The translations under genes were made by a program, and so were the position numbers. A stretch of DNA of 64,000 bases, taken from positions 1 to 64,000 of the forward strand of contig CALKVK010000032.1 in NCBI GenBank assembly GCA_937996235.1, in the 5' to 3' direction. Under the pieces are notes generated by a model. The model saw only the letters and a list, made by a program, of their open reading frames with translations. It had not been told where the DNA came from and did not search any database. Numbering within the stretch: position 1 is the stretch's first letter; each line of letters begins with the position of its first letter. Origin of the DNA: an uncultured bacterium (GTDB taxonomy: Bacteria; Planctomycetota; JAJSAM01; JAJVHW01). Positions 63,268 through 64,000 of this stretch are shown here, piece by piece.

Positions 63268-64000
63268 GCGGCGCCCCCGGCGGCGACGACGCGCTCGCGC
63301 GCCTCGCGACCGAGCACGCCGCCCCGGATGCGCCCGCGCTCGACCTGCTCGCGCCCGAGGCGCTCGCGCGGCACGTGTTCCGCGCGGACCGCGCGTGCAG
63401 CGTCGCCTGCGAACGCGCGGCGCCCGCGGTGGGCCGCGTGATCGAAGGCGTGGCCGAGGCGCTCGCCGCCGGCGGCCGGCTCGTCTACGTCGGAGCCGGC
63501 ACGAGCGGCCGGCTCGCGCTCCTCGACGCCGTCGAGCTCGGGCCGACGTTCGACCTGCCCGCCGACCGCACCGTCGTGCTGCTCGCGGGCGGTGACGGCG
63601 CGCTGCTGCGCGCGCAGGAGGGAGCCGAGGACCGCCCGGAGGGCGGCGCGCGCGCCGTGCACGACGCGGGGGTCGGTCCGCTCGACTTCGTGCTGGGCGT
63701 CGCGGCGAGCGGCCGCACGCCGTTCACGCTCGGAGCCCTCGCGGCCGCGGCCCGCCGCGGCGCGCGCACCGCGCTCGTCGCGTGCAACCCGCCGCCCGCG
63801 CCCGACGCGGCCGAGATCGTGGTCGTGCTCGACACGGGCCCGGAGGTGCTCGCGGGGAGCACCCGCATGAAGGCCGGCACCGCCACGAAGATGACGTTGA
63901 ACGCGATCTCGCTCGGGGCCATGGCGCGCCTCGGGAAGGTGCACGGCGCGGCGATGGTGGACGTGCGCGTGACGTCCGAGAAGCTGCGCGCGCGCGCGCT
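63264..64000 (+). CDS. murQ: N-acetylmuramic acid 6-phosphate etherase (partial, runs off right edge)
   Basis: At least 245 codons are in the window, and the 3' end lies outside it. TTG 63264 overlaps the previous TGA, with GGAGG at 63249-63253. Diagnostic segments are ATEHAAPDAPALDLL, GGRLVYVGAGTSGRLALLDAVELGPTF, EGAEDRPEGGARAVHDAGVGPLDFVLGVAASGRTPFTLGAL, and GPEVLAGSTRMKAGTATKMTLNAISLGAMARLGKVHGAAMVDV. It cleaves MurNAc-6-phosphate to GlcNAc-6-phosphate and lactate in cell-wall recycling. The SIS fold is complete enough for a firm call. Confidence 0.94.
   Translation, partial: MSGAPGGDDALARLATEHAAPDAPALDLLAPEALARHVFRADRACSVACERAAPAVGRVIEGVAEALAAGGRLVYVGAGTSGRLALLDAVELGPTFDLPADRTVVLLAGGDGALLRAQEGAEDRPEGGARAVHDAGVGPLDFVLGVAASGRTPFTLGALAAAARRGARTALVACNPPPAPDAAEIVVVLDTGPEVLAGSTRMKAGTATKMTLNAISLGAMARLGKVHGAAMVDVRVTSEKLRARA

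Overview
The window is one contiguous piece of a very GC-rich bacterial chromosome, dense with genes that often start at GTG or TTG and are joined by 1-4 base stop/start overlaps. Kdo genes (kdsA, kdsB), a phosphate-type porin ending in Phe, several lipoproteins and Sec signal peptides indicate a diderm with an outer membrane. The mix of very large FG-GAP/TIG exoproteins, HEAT-repeat proteins, a c554-type multihaem protein, a split propionyl-CoA carboxylase and FliA/WhiG-type sigma factors with no flagellar genes nearby suggests a member of Planctomycetota or a neighbouring phylum. That placement is inference. No rRNA, tRNA, CRISPR array or phage gene was recognised.

Layout. 1-11213: three tandem secreted FG-GAP/TIG paralogues (359-10632), bracketed by oppositely oriented copies of one intergenic repeat, each with a strong hairpin on its inner side. 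11214-24180: cyclophilin lipoprotein and TPR protein; thioesterase-ftsH; an ECF sigma factor divergent from a TetR regulator; a HEAT-VWA protein; secreted proteins of unknown role; an M48 membrane protease. 24222-28199 (minus): mce, carboxyltransferase, biotin carboxylase and BCCP, joined by three identical GTGA overlaps, probably propionyl-CoA to methylmalonyl-CoA. 28270-30856: a 531-residue disordered RD-rich protein and an RluD-type pseudouridine synthase. 30967-38854: HEAT protein, parvulin-like foldase with a 5'-nucleotidase, a lipoprotein with kdsB, and pyrG with a DUF1844-like protein.

38855-42629 is the most regulatory-looking part. It has two FliA/WhiG-like sigma factors, low-complexity DNA, two adjacent MITE-like elements of about 240 bp, a 38-bp near-perfect palindrome, and a 74-residue protein resembling only the phosphoacceptor helix of a histidine kinase. 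42661-45760 holds kdsA, a lipid kinase and an apparently inactive phosphoglycerate-mutase homologue. 45965-49156 is a fourth FG-GAP/TIG protein.

49448-60342 is a complete phosphate-starvation locus: phoB, pstSCA on the opposite strand, phoR, pstB, phoU and a phosphate-type porin. Four of its promoter regions carry 11-bp-spaced direct repeats that look like a PHO box. The right end holds a degenerate 5'-nucleotidase fused to a tetrahaem domain, a HEAT-PDZ protein and the start of murQ.
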